Shown one piece after another: positions 8,390-18,900 of a stretch of DNA of 64,000 nt. The DNA is from an uncultured Muribaculaceae bacterium (lineage in GTDB: Bacteria; Bacteroidota; Bacteroidia; Bacteroidales; Muribaculaceae), in contig CALUMG010000005.1 in the NCBI GenBank assembly GCA_944321705.1, positions 124,001-188,000 of the forward strand. Reading direction: 5' to 3'. The translations under genes were made by a program, and so were the position numbers. The notes beneath the pieces were generated by a model that worked only from the letters and a program-made list of their open reading frames with translations, had not been told where the DNA came from and did no database searches. The stretch's first letter is position 1, and each line of letters starts with the position of its first letter.

Positions 8390-10270
8390 ATGCTTAAAAA
8401 GAATTTTTATTTGGTCTGTTTGCTTGTCTTTGGCGTAGTGTTTGGCGCATTTGGTCAGACAGCAGCCGATTCCACAAGCATTGAACATAATCTTGACGAA
8501 CTTGTCGTTACCGGTACAAGAAACGAAACATCAATCAACAGCCTGCCAATGACTATCTCGGTTGTCGGTCGAGCGCAAATTGAAAACAGTTATCAACCGT
8601 CGTTGCTACCGATATTGACCGAGAATGTTCCGGGATTGTTCACAACGAGCCGTGGAGTACTCGGTTATGGAGTGTCGACCGGGGCCGCAGGCGGATTCAG
8701 CATGCGCGGCATGTCGGGGAATGCCCAGATGCTTGTGCTTATCGATGGACATCCGCAATACATGGGGCTTTTCGGACATCCGATAGCCGATTCCTATCAG
8801 TCGATGCTTGCTGAACGCGTGGAGGTAGTGCGTGGGCCGGCTTCGGTGCTTTATGGGTCGAACGCAATGGGTGGAGTGGTAAACATCTTAACTCGCAAGA
8901 TGACCGAAGATGGGGTAAAGACGAACATTCAGGTTGGGGCAGGCTCTTACGGTACAGTTCAGACCGAAGCGTCGAGCAGATTAAAGAAAGACCATTTCAA
9001 TGCCGCTGTGTCGTTGTCGTATAATAGAACTGACGGACATCGCGCCGACATGTGGTTTGAACAGTATGGAGGTTATGTGAAATTGGGCTATGATTTCGGT
9101 GACAAGTGGAAATTGCGTGGAGATGTGAATGTGACGCATTTCAACGCATCCAATCCGGGCGAAGTGTCAGAACCTATATATGACAATGACTCACGCATAA
9201 CGCGCGGAATGGCGTCATTGATGCTTGAAAACAGTTATGATGCAACTTCGGGCGCGTTGAGCGTTTTTTACAATTGGGGACGGCACAAGATAAATGACGG
9301 TTATCATGCAGGAGAACCTGAGCAGGACGCGTTGTTCAATTCCAAAGACTTGATGATGGGGGTGTCATGGTATCAGAGTGCATCGTTTTTTACTGGTAAT
9401 AGGTTGACTGTCGGTTTTGATTATCAACATTTCGGAGGCGAATCGTGGAACGAAGCAATTGTTTCGGGCGAATGTGAGCCGGGAGTCGATAGGACACAAG
9501 ATGAAGTGGCTGCGTATGTCGATGTGCGTCAGGATATTGGCACCCTTGTGTCGTTTGATGCAGGATTGAGGGTTGATCATCATTCCCATGTAGGTACTGA
9601 ATTTGTTCCGCAAGGCGGCGTAGCCTTGCATTTGCCTTATTCTTCGGAATTGAAAGCCATGGTTGGCAAGGGATTCCGTAATCCGACTATTAGGGAAATG
9701 TACATGTTTGGTCCCCAAAATCTTGAGTTGTTGCCCGAAAAGATGATGAATTATGAAATCTCTTTTTCTCAGACGTTGCTTGGTGGCGCGTTTCATTATG
9801 GTGCAAATGTGTTTTATATAGATGGAGACAACATGATTGTCATGAACACCATTGATGGAAGACCGCTTAATGTAAACACCGGAGCGATAGAAAATTGGGG
9901 ATTGGAGCTTGAGGCTGCATGGCGCGTGAATGACAAGTGGTGCATAGATGCCAATTACAGCTGGGTACACATGGAGCATCCTGTCATATCGGCTCCGCAA
10001 CATAAATTATATGCAGGAATTTACTTTAACACTGGCCGGTGGAATGTGTCGACAGGGTTGCAATACATAAATGGGCTTTATACTTCGGTTTCGGAGCCTG
10101 TTGCGACCGAGGATTTTTTGCTATGGAACGTAAGAGCCGGATTTGAATTGTGTCGCTTTGCATCGTTGTTTGTGCGAGGAGAGAATCTGTTGGCACAACG
10201 CTATGAAATCATGGCCGGATATCCTATGCCTAAGGCAACGTTCATGGGAGGTGTCAATGTGCATTTCTGA
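8390..10270 (+). CDS. TonB-dependent outer-membrane receptor
   Basis: The 626-residue product has a signal peptide (MLKKNFYLVCLLVFGVVFGA), a TonB-box-like stretch LDELVVTGTRNETSINSLP, a plug domain (SMRGMSGNAQMLVLIDGHPQ, ERVEVVRGPASVLYGSNAMG, GGVVNILTRKM) and a 22-strand barrel ending in F. It lacks the carboxypeptidase-like N-terminal domain of SusC proteins, so it resembles BtuB/CirA/FepA-type receptors for cobalamin, iron chelates or haem. Thirty-five bases separate it from the DUF362 gene, so the two are probably one operon. The substrate is unknown. Confidence 0.93.
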   Translation: MLKKNFYLVCLLVFGVVFGAFGQTAADSTSIEHNLDELVVTGTRNETSINSLPMTISVVGRAQIENSYQPSLLPILTENVPGLFTTSRGVLGYGVSTGAAGGFSMRGMSGNAQMLVLIDGHPQYMGLFGHPIADSYQSMLAERVEVVRGPASVLYGSNAMGGVVNILTRKMTEDGVKTNIQVGAGSYGTVQTEASSRLKKDHFNAAVSLSYNRTDGHRADMWFEQYGGYVKLGYDFGDKWKLRGDVNVTHFNASNPGEVSEPIYDNDSRITRGMASLMLENSYDATSGALSVFYNWGRHKINDGYHAGEPEQDALFNSKDLMMGVSWYQSASFFTGNRLTVGFDYQHFGGESWNEAIVSGECEPGVDRTQDEVAAYVDVRQDIGTLVSFDAGLRVDHHSHVGTEFVPQGGVALHLPYSSELKAMVGKGFRNPTIREMYMFGPQNLELLPEKMMNYEISFSQTLLGGAFHYGANVFYIDGDNMIVMNTIDGRPLNVNTGAIENWGLELEAAWRVNDKWCIDANYSWVHMEHPVISAPQHKLYAGIYFNTGRWNVSTGLQYINGLYTSVSEPVATEDFLLWNVRAGFELCRFASLFVRGENLLAQRYEIMAGYPMPKATFMGGVNVHF

Positions 10271-10305
10271 TTAGATTGAAAAATAAATGTAAATCAATAG
10301 TGACT

Positions 10306-11295
10306 ATGAACCTAAAAAGAGAATTTTGCAAATTTCTGATGGCTATGCTTGTTGTGACAGGCTCAGGATGTGCCAACGCGCAAGACAAGTCGCAAAGTCC
10401 CGAATCGGTAAAGTCCGAGAGGAATGACAGCCTGCCTAAAGTTTATATGTTCTCGGAGATATCATCGGAGAACTTGGTAAAAATATATGAGGCTCTTGGA
10501 CGTGAGGTTATCGGCAGGGTGGCCGTGAAGTTGTCTACCGGAGAGCCGGGAGGACATAACTTCCTGCAACCGTCATTGATAAAAGACCTTGTACATGAAG
10601 TGAAAGGAACAATTGTGGAATGCAATACTGCCTATGGCGGTGGACGATCGGATACGCAAAGCCACTGGCAAGCAGCCAAGGATCATGGCTTTACTGCAAT
10701 TGCCGAAGTTGACATAATGGATGCCGAGGGTGAAATTCGTCTCCCGGTGGAAGGCGGCAAGCATATAGCCTATGACATTGTGGGGTCGCATTATGCAAAT
10801 TATGATTTTACCGTCGTGCTTTCGCATTTCAAAGGTCATGCCATGGCCGGTTTTGGCGGTGCTATAAAGAACATATCGATAGGTATAGCATCGGCAAATG
10901 GCAAGCGTTGGATTCACTCAGGAGGAACAAGTACGGCCAGCTGGGGTAATCCCACACAGGAAGAATTCCTTGAAACGATGGCCGAAGCGGCAAAGGCTGT
11001 CGTGGCTCATTGTGGAGAAAATATCCTTTATATCAGCGTTGCCAATAACCTTTCGGTGGATTGCGATTGCGACTCGTCGCCCGAAGACCCGAAGATGGGA
11101 GACATTGGCATTCTTGCTTCTCTCGATCCTGTGGCTCTTGACCGCGCATGCACCGATCTTGTGCGCTCTTCGGAAGATCATGGGAAAATTCACTTGATTG
11201 AGCGAATCGATTCTCGAAATGGCATGCATACGCTTGATTATGCTGAACAATTGGGCATAGGCAGCCAAAAATATGAACTTATAAGGCTTGATTGA
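10306..11295 (+). CDS. Exported DUF362 domain-containing protein
   Basis: The 329-residue protein begins MNLKREFCKFLMAMLVVTGS and has a hydrophobic export signal ending near a cysteine (GSGCANA, a weak lipobox). The body matches DUF362, with VAVKLSTGEPGGHNFLQP, the cysteine-bearing ECNTAYGGGRSD, a FKGHAMAGFGGAIKNISIG motif and LDPVALDRACTDL. Many DUF362 proteins carry a ferredoxin domain. This one does not, but keeps a CDCDSS stretch that could bind metal. An in-frame TTG at 10276 is possible, but the ATG at 10306 gives a better signal peptide. It lies in tandem with a TonB receptor, hinting at a metal or cofactor role (inference). Confidence 0.85.
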   Translation: MNLKREFCKFLMAMLVVTGSGCANAQDKSQSPESVKSERNDSLPKVYMFSEISSENLVKIYEALGREVIGRVAVKLSTGEPGGHNFLQPSLIKDLVHEVKGTIVECNTAYGGGRSDTQSHWQAAKDHGFTAIAEVDIMDAEGEIRLPVEGGKHIAYDIVGSHYANYDFTVVLSHFKGHAMAGFGGAIKNISIGIASANGKRWIHSGGTSTASWGNPTQEEFLETMAEAAKAVVAHCGENILYISVANNLSVDCDCDSSPEDPKMGDIGILASLDPVALDRACTDLVRSSEDHGKIHLIERIDSRNGMHTLDYAEQLGIGSQKYELIRLD

Positions 11296-11324
11296 AAAAT
11301 TTGTAAGGGTTTGTTTTAGAAAAT

Positions 11325-11358
11325 GCAATGGAGTCCCCGTCGAAGGAGACTCCATTGC
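11325..11358. terminator. Bidirectional terminator between convergent genes
   Basis: GCAATGGAGTC (11325-11335) and GACTCCATTGC (11348-11358) form a perfect 11-bp stem with a 12-base loop. It sits between the DUF362 gene and the convergent lipoprotein gene, with A/T-rich flanks on both sides. Confidence 0.7.
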
Positions 11359-11380
11359 TGTTTAAAGTCAAATAATATGG

Positions 11381-12208
11381 TCAATAATATGTGATTTCCC
11401 TTTCGACTATGCCATACGGCTCGCCATTGCATCTGATTATCGCTTCGAGCCAGTTGCCACGGTCGTCGATGTTAGTGTAATCAAACGTGTAATGATATTT
11501 GTTTTCGTAGGTACAGGCCGTTTGCCAACCTTTGTCATTGTAAGAATATTCGATTATGCTCAGATAATCGTCCATTTCGCTGTAGGATGATTCTTTTATC
11601 AGCCTGCCATGAGTATCGGTGATTGTGTAATCGTTCTTTGTATTGCCGTATTCTATCCGATTGCCGTTTTTTTCATATTTGACCTTTGCCGGATTCAGAG
11701 GATATTCGTTGGTTGTCAAATCTCCGGCAATATACAGGTTCTCGATGGTGTTTACTCGTTCATTCCCGTTGTATTCATATTTTCGGTCATAGAAAAGTTC
11801 TCCGTTTTGGTACAACTTCTCTTCTTTCATTTGATTCCCGTTATATGAGTAGACCGATATGTAATTTATGCCATCGGACGAACTTATTACAGAATCGACT
11901 CTCCCGTCAATTCCGTATATTTTAGTGTCAGGATTTGGAAATGCTTCATATTCCCGGTTTAAATCAGGCTCGCCGTCTTTTACTATTTGTCCGTTTTGAA
12001 GTTTTGCCGAATAAATGGATGTGACAATCTTGTATATATTGTCGCTTTCCCCTGTTATTCTTGGCTTGGCCGGAGCCGGGGCATGATTGTTGACGGCAGC
12101 AGGCTCATCTTTCCCTACGGATTCCTGTTGCTTGCTCGCGCAGGAATGTAATAAAAAGCATGAAGCGGCAAGAATGACGGTTCCCGGTATTGAAAAAATT
12201 TTTACCAT
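11381..12208 (-). CDS. Hypothetical lipoprotein with YD-like repeats
   Basis: The 275-residue product has a lipoprotein signal (MVKIFSIPGTVILAASCFLL, then HSC as the lipid-modified cysteine) and a Pro/Ala-rich linker. The rest is tandem beta elements of the form x-Y-x-Y-N-x-x-G, for example YISVYSYNGNQMKEEKLY, DRKYEYNGNERVNTIENLY and SIIEYSYNDKGWQT. These resemble the YD-like repeats of the large kinase at 59.6-63.3 kb. The ATG at 12208 was chosen because a promoter ends at 12254 and AAAGGAG lies just upstream, and the longer frame would begin before the transcript. No function can be assigned. Confidence 0.8.
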   Translation of the reverse strand: MVKIFSIPGTVILAASCFLLHSCASKQQESVGKDEPAAVNNHAPAPAKPRITGESDNIYKIVTSIYSAKLQNGQIVKDGEPDLNREYEAFPNPDTKIYGIDGRVDSVISSSDGINYISVYSYNGNQMKEEKLYQNGELFYDRKYEYNGNERVNTIENLYIAGDLTTNEYPLNPAKVKYEKNGNRIEYGNTKNDYTITDTHGRLIKESSYSEMDDYLSIIEYSYNDKGWQTACTYENKYHYTFDYTNIDDRGNWLEAIIRCNGEPYGIVEREITYY

Positions 12209-12253
12209 AAGAATATTCTCCTTTTTGTCGGGCAATATTTGTCTTATTTTCCT

Positions 12254-12285
12254 CAAAAATAATCTGACAGTTCAAATATTACAAA
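12254..12285 (-). promoter_or_regulatory. Promoter of the YD-repeat lipoprotein
   Basis: On the minus strand TTTG (12285-12282), a 20-base spacer and TATTTTTG (12261-12254) match the consensus on both boxes, about 46 bases before the ATG at 12208. Confidence 0.6.
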
Positions 12286-12373
12286 TTTTAGCGTTCAAAA
12301 ATTCAATACATGTGTGTATCTTGTTGTTTCCCCCATGGGAAAAAAGACCATTCAGTTATAGCGTTTATGTGTT

Positions 12374-12410
12374 TAAATAAAAAAGGAGACGCCGCGATGG
12401 CATCTCCTTT
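12374..12410 (-). terminator. Terminator of secDF
   Basis: AAAGGAGA (12382-12389) and TCTCCTTT (12403-12410) enclose a further GCC/GGC pairing. Read on the minus strand the stem is followed by TTTTATTTAAAC, 24 bases beyond the secDF stop. Confidence 0.75.
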
Positions 12411-12433
12411 CGCTATATGGAGTTTAAAGACTC

Positions 12434-15316
12434 TTACTTTGAAAGTTCTTTCTTTTCTGCTTTCTTGGCGTGAGATCTTGCGATTACAAATGCTGTCGGA
12501 GCTGCAACGAACAGAGAAGCAAGAGTACCGAAGATTACACCGAGAATCATTGCAAATGTGAAGCTGCGGATTGTTTCGCTACCAAGAATGAACATTACCA
12601 CAAGCACGAGCAATGTACTTGTCGAGGTCATTGTCGTACGTCCAAGAGTACTGTTCAACGCATGGTTGAATGTGGTGAACGGGTCTTGTTTTGGATACAA
12701 ACGACGAGTTTCCCTCACACGGTCGAATACTACCACGGTATCATTTACCTGATAACCGATTACGGTAAGGATTGCGGCAATGAACGTTTGGTCGATTTCC
12801 ATTGAGAATGGGAACAATCCATACAATCCGTAGAATCCGATGATAATGAATGTCGTGAGAGCTACGGCAGCCAAAGCACCGATAGAGAATGCCACGTCAC
12901 GGAAACGGAGCAGGATATAGAGTGCCATTGCGATCAATGAGAAGAACACGGCCAAAGATGCGTCGCGAGTCATGTCGGATGCTATGGCAGGACCAACCTT
13001 TTGAGTAGAAACCACGCCTACATGTTCGTTTGAAACGCTGAAGTCTTCATAGCTCATGTCCTTGATTTCCTTTTTCAAGCCTTTGTAAAGGATATCCATG
13101 ATCTCTTCGTCGACGTTAGGATCGTTTGAGTCGATTTTGTAGTTGGTAGAGATGCGCACCTTGGTGGCATTGTCGATGGTAATTACAGTTACTGACGCAT
13201 CGGGGAACAATGGAGCAAGTTCGGCTTGTATTTCGGTAGTCTTTACAGGATGATCGAATTGAACGATGTAGTTTCTACCACCAGAGAAGTCGATACCCGG
13301 GCTGAGGTGACGCACTCCAAGCAACACTGCGAATGCAACTATTGCAATAACGACAACGGTCAATGATTTCTTGCGTTGGCCGATGAAGTTGAAGTTTGCA
13401 TTCACAAACATGTTCTTTGTGAGACTTGTGGAGAATGTCAAATTCTTGAAACCTCCACGGTTCACGATGCCTTCGAGTACAAGGCGAGTTACGAACACGG
13501 CAGTGAAGAATGAGCAGATGATACCGATAACCAATGTGGTTGCAAATCCCTTGATAGGACCAGAACCGTTAATCATAAGGATGATACCGGTAATGATAGA
13601 TGTCAAGTTTGAGTCGAAGATTGCCGAGAATGCATTGCTGTAACCATCGGCGATGGCAGCTTTGAGGCCTTTGCCTGCGCGAAGCTCTTCTTTTGAACGT
13701 TCAAAGATAAGCACGTTGGCATCGACTGCCATACCCATTGCAAGCACGATACCGGCAATACCCGGAAGCGTAAGTACTGCATGGAAGGATGCAAGGATAC
13801 CGAGCGTGAAGAACAAGTTGAGTATCACACCGAGGTTGGCAATCATGCCAGGGCCTGCACCGTACATCACCATCATGAATATCATCAACAAGATGATCGC
13901 CACGATGAATGAAATAATACCGGCTTCGATGGCTTCTTGTCCCAAAGACGGACCGATTACGCTTTCACCAACGATTTTTACGCTTGCAACCATCTTACCG
14001 CTCTTGAGCACATTGGCCAAGTCGCTTGCTTCTTCAACCGAGAAGTCGCCGGTAATTTGAGAATTGCCGCCTTCGATTACGCTGTTTACATTAGGATATG
14101 AATATACTTGGTTGTCAAGCACGATTGCAATCGACTTGTTCAAGTTTTGCTGTGTGATTCGAGCCCACTTGCGTGCGCCTTCGTCGTTCATTGTCATTGA
14201 AACGACGTTACCTTGCAAGTTGTCGAAGTTGCTTGAAGCATCGGTGATTACGCTTCCGTCAAGGACAGGACTGCCTTGAGTAGTCTTAAGCGCAACGAGA
14301 TTGAAGTATCCGCCTTTTTCATCGATGGCCTTTACAGTCCAACGAGCTTTAAGGTTGGTCGGCAACAATTTAGCTGCGGCTTGAGATTCAAATGCACGGT
14401 TGACTGCTGCTGTATCGAGCACGCTGACAACACCGATTACCGGGCCGCCCACTGCGCCGGTTTGCCATCCAAGCATCTGGGCAAGGCTCTTAGGCATTGT
14501 TTTTGTGGAATCGGCAGCGATAGCTTCTTGGTTGATGCGGTCGATTTCGGTGCTCAACTGTGCTAACGCTTGTTGCAAGTCTTGCAAAGTATAAGTTTCG
14601 TAGAATTCGAGGTTGGCTGTACCTTGCAAAAGCTTTCTCATACGAGCAGGTTCTTTCACACCCGGCATTTCAAGCAATATGCGTCCGGTGCTTTCAAGCT
14701 CTTGGATGTTTGGCGAAACAACGCCGAAACGGTCGATACGGGTTGCAATCACGTTGCGTGAGTTGCTCACCATTGCTTTTACTTCATCTTTGAGGATGCT
14801 TTCGACTTGAGCATTTGAATACCCCGGTTCAACTTTTTCTACTTCACGGAATATTTGCGCAAGGCTTCCTTCCGGAGCTATTTTTGCATATTCGTTGCAG
14901 AACTCGGCTACATAATCCTTAGAATCCTTGTGCAAGGAGTCGGTCAATGCCAATGCCTTGTTGAATTTAGGGTCGGGATTTTGATTGGACAACGCTTTCA
15001 AGATGTCGGGAACCGAGATTTGCAGCGTTACATTCATACCACCTTTGAGGTCGAGACCGAGCCCGACTTCCATTTCACGAGCCTGTTGGAAAGTGTAATA
15101 TCCAAGATAAACCTTTTCCTTGGCGATAGAATCGAGGTACGCACTGTAATACGTCTTGTAAGTGTCATTCGTGGTGTCGGTGGTTTTTGCCATTGTTTGG
15201 GCATAGGTTTCGGCTTTGCCTTCATAATGGCGTGTTACAAAAGTAAACGACAGGTAGAATGCACACACAAGTAGTAGTCCAATGGCTAATACCTTAATAA
15301 AACCTTTACTTTGCAT
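12434..15316 (-). CDS. secDF: Fused protein translocase subunit SecDF
   Basis: The 960-residue single-chain SecD-SecF drives late steps of Sec export using the proton gradient. The SecD half has GLGLDLKGGMNVTLQISVP near residue 80, the P1 periplasmic domain, and the membrane block with AMGMAVDANVLIFERSKEEL. The SecF half begins around residue 630 with FNFIGQRKKSLTVVVIAIV, and includes SPGIDFSGGRNYIVQFDHP and GYQVNDTVVVFDRVRETRRL. About twelve membrane helices are present. The fusion is usual in Bacteroidetes. It is monocistronic, with its own terminator at 12374-12410. A TATATTTG box lies at 15378-15371 on the minus strand. Confidence 0.97.
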   Translation of the reverse strand: MQSKGFIKVLAIGLLLVCAFYLSFTFVTRHYEGKAETYAQTMAKTTDTTNDTYKTYYSAYLDSIAKEKVYLGYYTFQQAREMEVGLGLDLKGGMNVTLQISVPDILKALSNQNPDPKFNKALALTDSLHKDSKDYVAEFCNEYAKIAPEGSLAQIFREVEKVEPGYSNAQVESILKDEVKAMVSNSRNVIATRIDRFGVVSPNIQELESTGRILLEMPGVKEPARMRKLLQGTANLEFYETYTLQDLQQALAQLSTEIDRINQEAIAADSTKTMPKSLAQMLGWQTGAVGGPVIGVVSVLDTAAVNRAFESQAAAKLLPTNLKARWTVKAIDEKGGYFNLVALKTTQGSPVLDGSVITDASSNFDNLQGNVVSMTMNDEGARKWARITQQNLNKSIAIVLDNQVYSYPNVNSVIEGGNSQITGDFSVEEASDLANVLKSGKMVASVKIVGESVIGPSLGQEAIEAGIISFIVAIILLMIFMMVMYGAGPGMIANLGVILNLFFTLGILASFHAVLTLPGIAGIVLAMGMAVDANVLIFERSKEELRAGKGLKAAIADGYSNAFSAIFDSNLTSIITGIILMINGSGPIKGFATTLVIGIICSFFTAVFVTRLVLEGIVNRGGFKNLTFSTSLTKNMFVNANFNFIGQRKKSLTVVVIAIVAFAVLLGVRHLSPGIDFSGGRNYIVQFDHPVKTTEIQAELAPLFPDASVTVITIDNATKVRISTNYKIDSNDPNVDEEIMDILYKGLKKEIKDMSYEDFSVSNEHVGVVSTQKVGPAIASDMTRDASLAVFFSLIAMALYILLRFRDVAFSIGALAAVALTTFIIIGFYGLYGLFPFSMEIDQTFIAAILTVIGYQVNDTVVVFDRVRETRRLYPKQDPFTTFNHALNSTLGRTTMTSTSTLLVLVVMFILGSETIRSFTFAMILGVIFGTLASLFVAAPTAFVIARSHAKKAEKKELSK

Positions 15317-15560
15317 GTGTTGTTTAGTTAATTTATTTTGTTAAAATTTATTCCGCACATTTTCAGCTTGCAAATATACATCAAAATATCAAAGATTGAA
15401 ATTTTTATCGTCAGTTTTAGCTTGCGTGTATGGTAAAAAACAATATTGTCCTATATAAATAAGAAGAAACTGTAACTTGCGGCATCGCAGTATGTCGCAA
15501 AATCAATTACGCGTGGTTTAATCCGCCTTGTTTCGGTATTGCGGTGAGGAGTGGTGTGGT

Positions 15561-15581
15561 TAACGGCTTGTCAAGCCGTTA
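15561..15581. repeat. Perfect 10-bp inverted repeat upstream of the susC leader
   Basis: TAACGGCTTG and CAAGCCGTTA flank a single central T. It may be an operator for a dimeric regulator, or a remnant terminator. It lies 140 bases upstream of the candidate susC -7 box. Confidence 0.5.
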
Positions 15582-15720
15582 TTAAGATGTTTTTTGGAAT
15601 GCCTTAGGGACTGTTTTACTCTTTTAAAATTTAACTTTGTTTTAGGATGTGTTTTTATGGACATATCAGTCCGCATGGAATATTTTTGGTATTTATTTTT
15701 TATTGTTAAATAAATTTCAG

Positions 15721-15728
15721 TAATTTTG
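15721..15728 (+). promoter_or_regulatory. Candidate -7 box for the susC/susD operon
   Basis: TAATTTTG fits the -7 consensus. Only a partial -33 match (TTTT at 15697-15700) lies at the right distance. It implies a leader of about 170 bases before the ATG at 15902. Confidence 0.4.
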
Positions 15729-15901
15729 GTTTCGTAAATAATGTCCTTTCGGCCTTTAGAACATGGGACCATGGATGATATTTATATGTGAGAGGACTAA
15801 AGTCAGGGACGTATCTAATAAAAATATGCAAATTATTTGATATTGTCTTTAGATTTATGAAAAACCAATTTTAACCATTAACAAAACCATTTCAGTCTTT
15901 T

Positions 15902-18900
15902 ATGAAAAAAGATCACACGGAAGGAGGATTCAGAAAACGTCGAGTCCTTATGCTGGCAGCCGCCGGCGCATTAATGTGTAGCGGAACAATGGTTGCTGCA
16001 CCTGCAAGCACGGCTGCATCAATGGCTATGCCGCAGGCCGAAGCATCGGCGTTGCGCACCGTTGGTGGAGTAGTTGTCGATGAAAACGGGCATCCCATCG
16101 TCGGAGCCAGCGTAATTGAGAAAGGTGCAACAAACGGTGTTGCCACCGACATCGACGGACGCTTCACGCTGAAAATTCGCAGTGGGGAGCTAAGTGTCTC
16201 TTATGTAGGCTTTAAGTCTCAGGATGTTACTGCATCGGGAACCAACATGCGCATTGTTCTTGAAGAAAATGCCGAGGTGCTCGACGAAGTCGTAGTTGTG
16301 GGTTATGGAACACAGAAGAAGGTTAACATGACAGGTGCCGTGTCGACCGTCGATGTGGAGAAGACCCTTGATGCAAGACCGCAGATGGATGTGGCCAAGG
16401 CATTGCAAGGAGCAGTGCCGGGCTTGACGGTGCTGAACACGCAAGGTGGTATCGATGACCAGCCGTCGTTGACAATACGTGGCGTGGGGACGTTGAGCAA
16501 CGGAGAGAAGAGTGCACCGCTCATCATCCTTGACGGAGTGCCCATCGACGACATGTCGATGATTAACCCTGCCGACATCGCATCGGTGTCGGTGTTGAAG
16601 GATGCCGCTTCGACATCTATTTATGGTACTCAGGCCGCATTTGGTGTGATATTGATTACGACCAAGACCGGTACAAAGGAAGACAAATTCACAATAAACT
16701 ATAACAATAACTTTGCATGGAGCACCCCGACAATGCTCGCCGACTATTCCGACGTTCCGTCGCAGTTGCGTGCTTTGATTGATGTCAACAACCGTGCCGG
16801 TTTGCCATCGGAGTTGTTCGGTATGTACTTGGATACGATGCTGCCCTATGCCGAGGCTTGGCAGGAGCAAAACGGCCACAAGAAAACCGGATATCGTGAC
16901 ATGCGCCCGTTCCAAAGCTGGGACGACGTGGGCGATTATTACATGGACCCCAACACCGGTGTGGGAATGTATTATGCCGACTGGGACGTGAGGGACATCA
17001 TGTATAAGAATTGGTCACCGTCGCAGAGCCACAACGTGAACGTACAAGGAACAAGCAACCGCACTACCTATTACTTGTCGTTCGGTTACGACCGCAAGGA
17101 TGGCGCGCTCAATTTCAATACCGACCAAGTGAAGCGTTACAATGCAAATGCCAACATCTCATCCAACATCACCGACTGGTTGCAGATAGGTACGCGCATC
17201 AGCTATTCTAATCGTAAGTACACCTCACCGCAAGTGAACCGTGGATCTATCTATCAGTATCTGTGGCGCTGGGGTAGCTTCTTTGAACCGCTTGGAACTA
17301 TCAACGGTGTTGACCTGCGCAACTCAATAGGCTACTTGAAGCAGGCCGGAGAGCGTGAGAAGACGACCAACAACACTCGCCTCACGGGATTCTTGAAGAT
17401 TACGCCGTTCAAGGGCTTGACAGTCAATGCCGACTTTACATACAAGATTAAGGATTTGTTCCTTGACCAAGTGTCGCTGCCTTACACGTCTTATAACAGT
17501 TGGGGTGGAAGCATTTTTGCGCCTGAGACTATCTCATCAAGCTCTTACTTGCAACAACAGAGCGAACACACTACGGGATATGCCTTGAACGTATATGCCA
17601 ACTATGAGTTCACCGTGGGCAAGAAGCATAATTTCAATGTCATGCTTGGTGGTAACGCCGAAGGTGAGGAATACACATGGCATCGCTCACGTCGCGAGGG
17701 CCTTCTCAACCCCGACCAGCCGGAGTTCAATCTCGCCACCGGCACGCAGACAGTAGAGGGACGTCACGTTCACTCGGCTACTGCCGGCTACTTTGGACGT
17801 ATCAACTATAACTTCAACGATATTTGGTTGTTGGAATTGAACGGACGTTATGATGGCTCATCGTCGTTCCCTGCAAGTGACCGCTGGGCATTCTTTGCAT
17901 CAGGATCGGTAGGTTACCGCTTCAGTCAGGAAAAGTATTTCGATAAGTTGCGCGACGTGATCAACAATGGTAAGTTGCGCGCATCGTTCGGTGAGATAGG
18001 TAACGAGGCAGTGGGCGAGAACATGTTCATCTCCACCATCTCCACGCTCGACGACGTTTATTGGCTCGGTTCTGACGGAACATTGATGATGATGTATGGC
18101 ACTCCGTCGCTTGTATCAAGCTCGTTGACGTGGGAACGCATCCGTACTCTCGACCTTGGTATCGACCTTAGCTTCTTTAGCAATGAGTTGAACCTCACGT
18201 TCGACTGGTATCAGCGCAAGACGCTCGACATGCTTGCTCCCGGTGTTACACTGCCCGGCGTGCTTGGTGCCGACGCTCCTTATACCAACTCGGGTGCCAT
18301 GCGCACACGCGGATGGGAACTCTCGGCTTCTTGGAGTCACCGCTTCGGCGAATTTGACGTGTATGTCAATGGTAACGTTGGCGACTACAAGACAGTCGTG
18401 ACCGAGTGGAACAACCCGACCGGCAAAATCGACGAATACTTCTCGGGCAAGACCTATGGCGACATCTACGGTTTTGTGACCGATCGCTATTTCACAAAAG
18501 ACGACTTTACTTATGATGCCGAAGGCAACCGCACAGGCTACGCACCCGGCATAGCCAACCAAGACGGCTTGCAGACGCAAAACTTCGTGTACGGCCCCGG
18601 TGACATCAAGTTTGTCGACCTTGACAACAGTGGCACTATCGATGGAGGCAAGGGTACAAAAGACAACATGGGCGACTTGAAGGTGATAGGTAACAGCACA
18701 CCGCGCTTCCAGTATGGTTTCCGCTTGGGTGGTGCATGGCGTGGCATCGACATCGACATGTATTTCCAAGGCGTAGGCAAGTGGCAGCAATGGTCGACTG
18801 GTGCATTCGTGATACCATTCTCTCGTGGAGCCGATGGTATCTATGAACACCAAATGGACATTTGGAGCGAAACCAATACCGACGCATTCTATCCTCGCCT

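Larger units (their letters stand above)
15317..15901. other. Intergenic region between secDF and susC: promoters and a palindrome
   Basis: This A/T-rich stretch holds the secDF -7 box (15371-15378, minus), a 21-base palindrome (15561-15581), and a TAATTTTG box (15721-15728, plus) that leaves a leader of about 170 bases before susC. The open frame at 15560-15772 on the minus strand is low-complexity A/T-rich and not protein-like. Confidence 0.5.
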
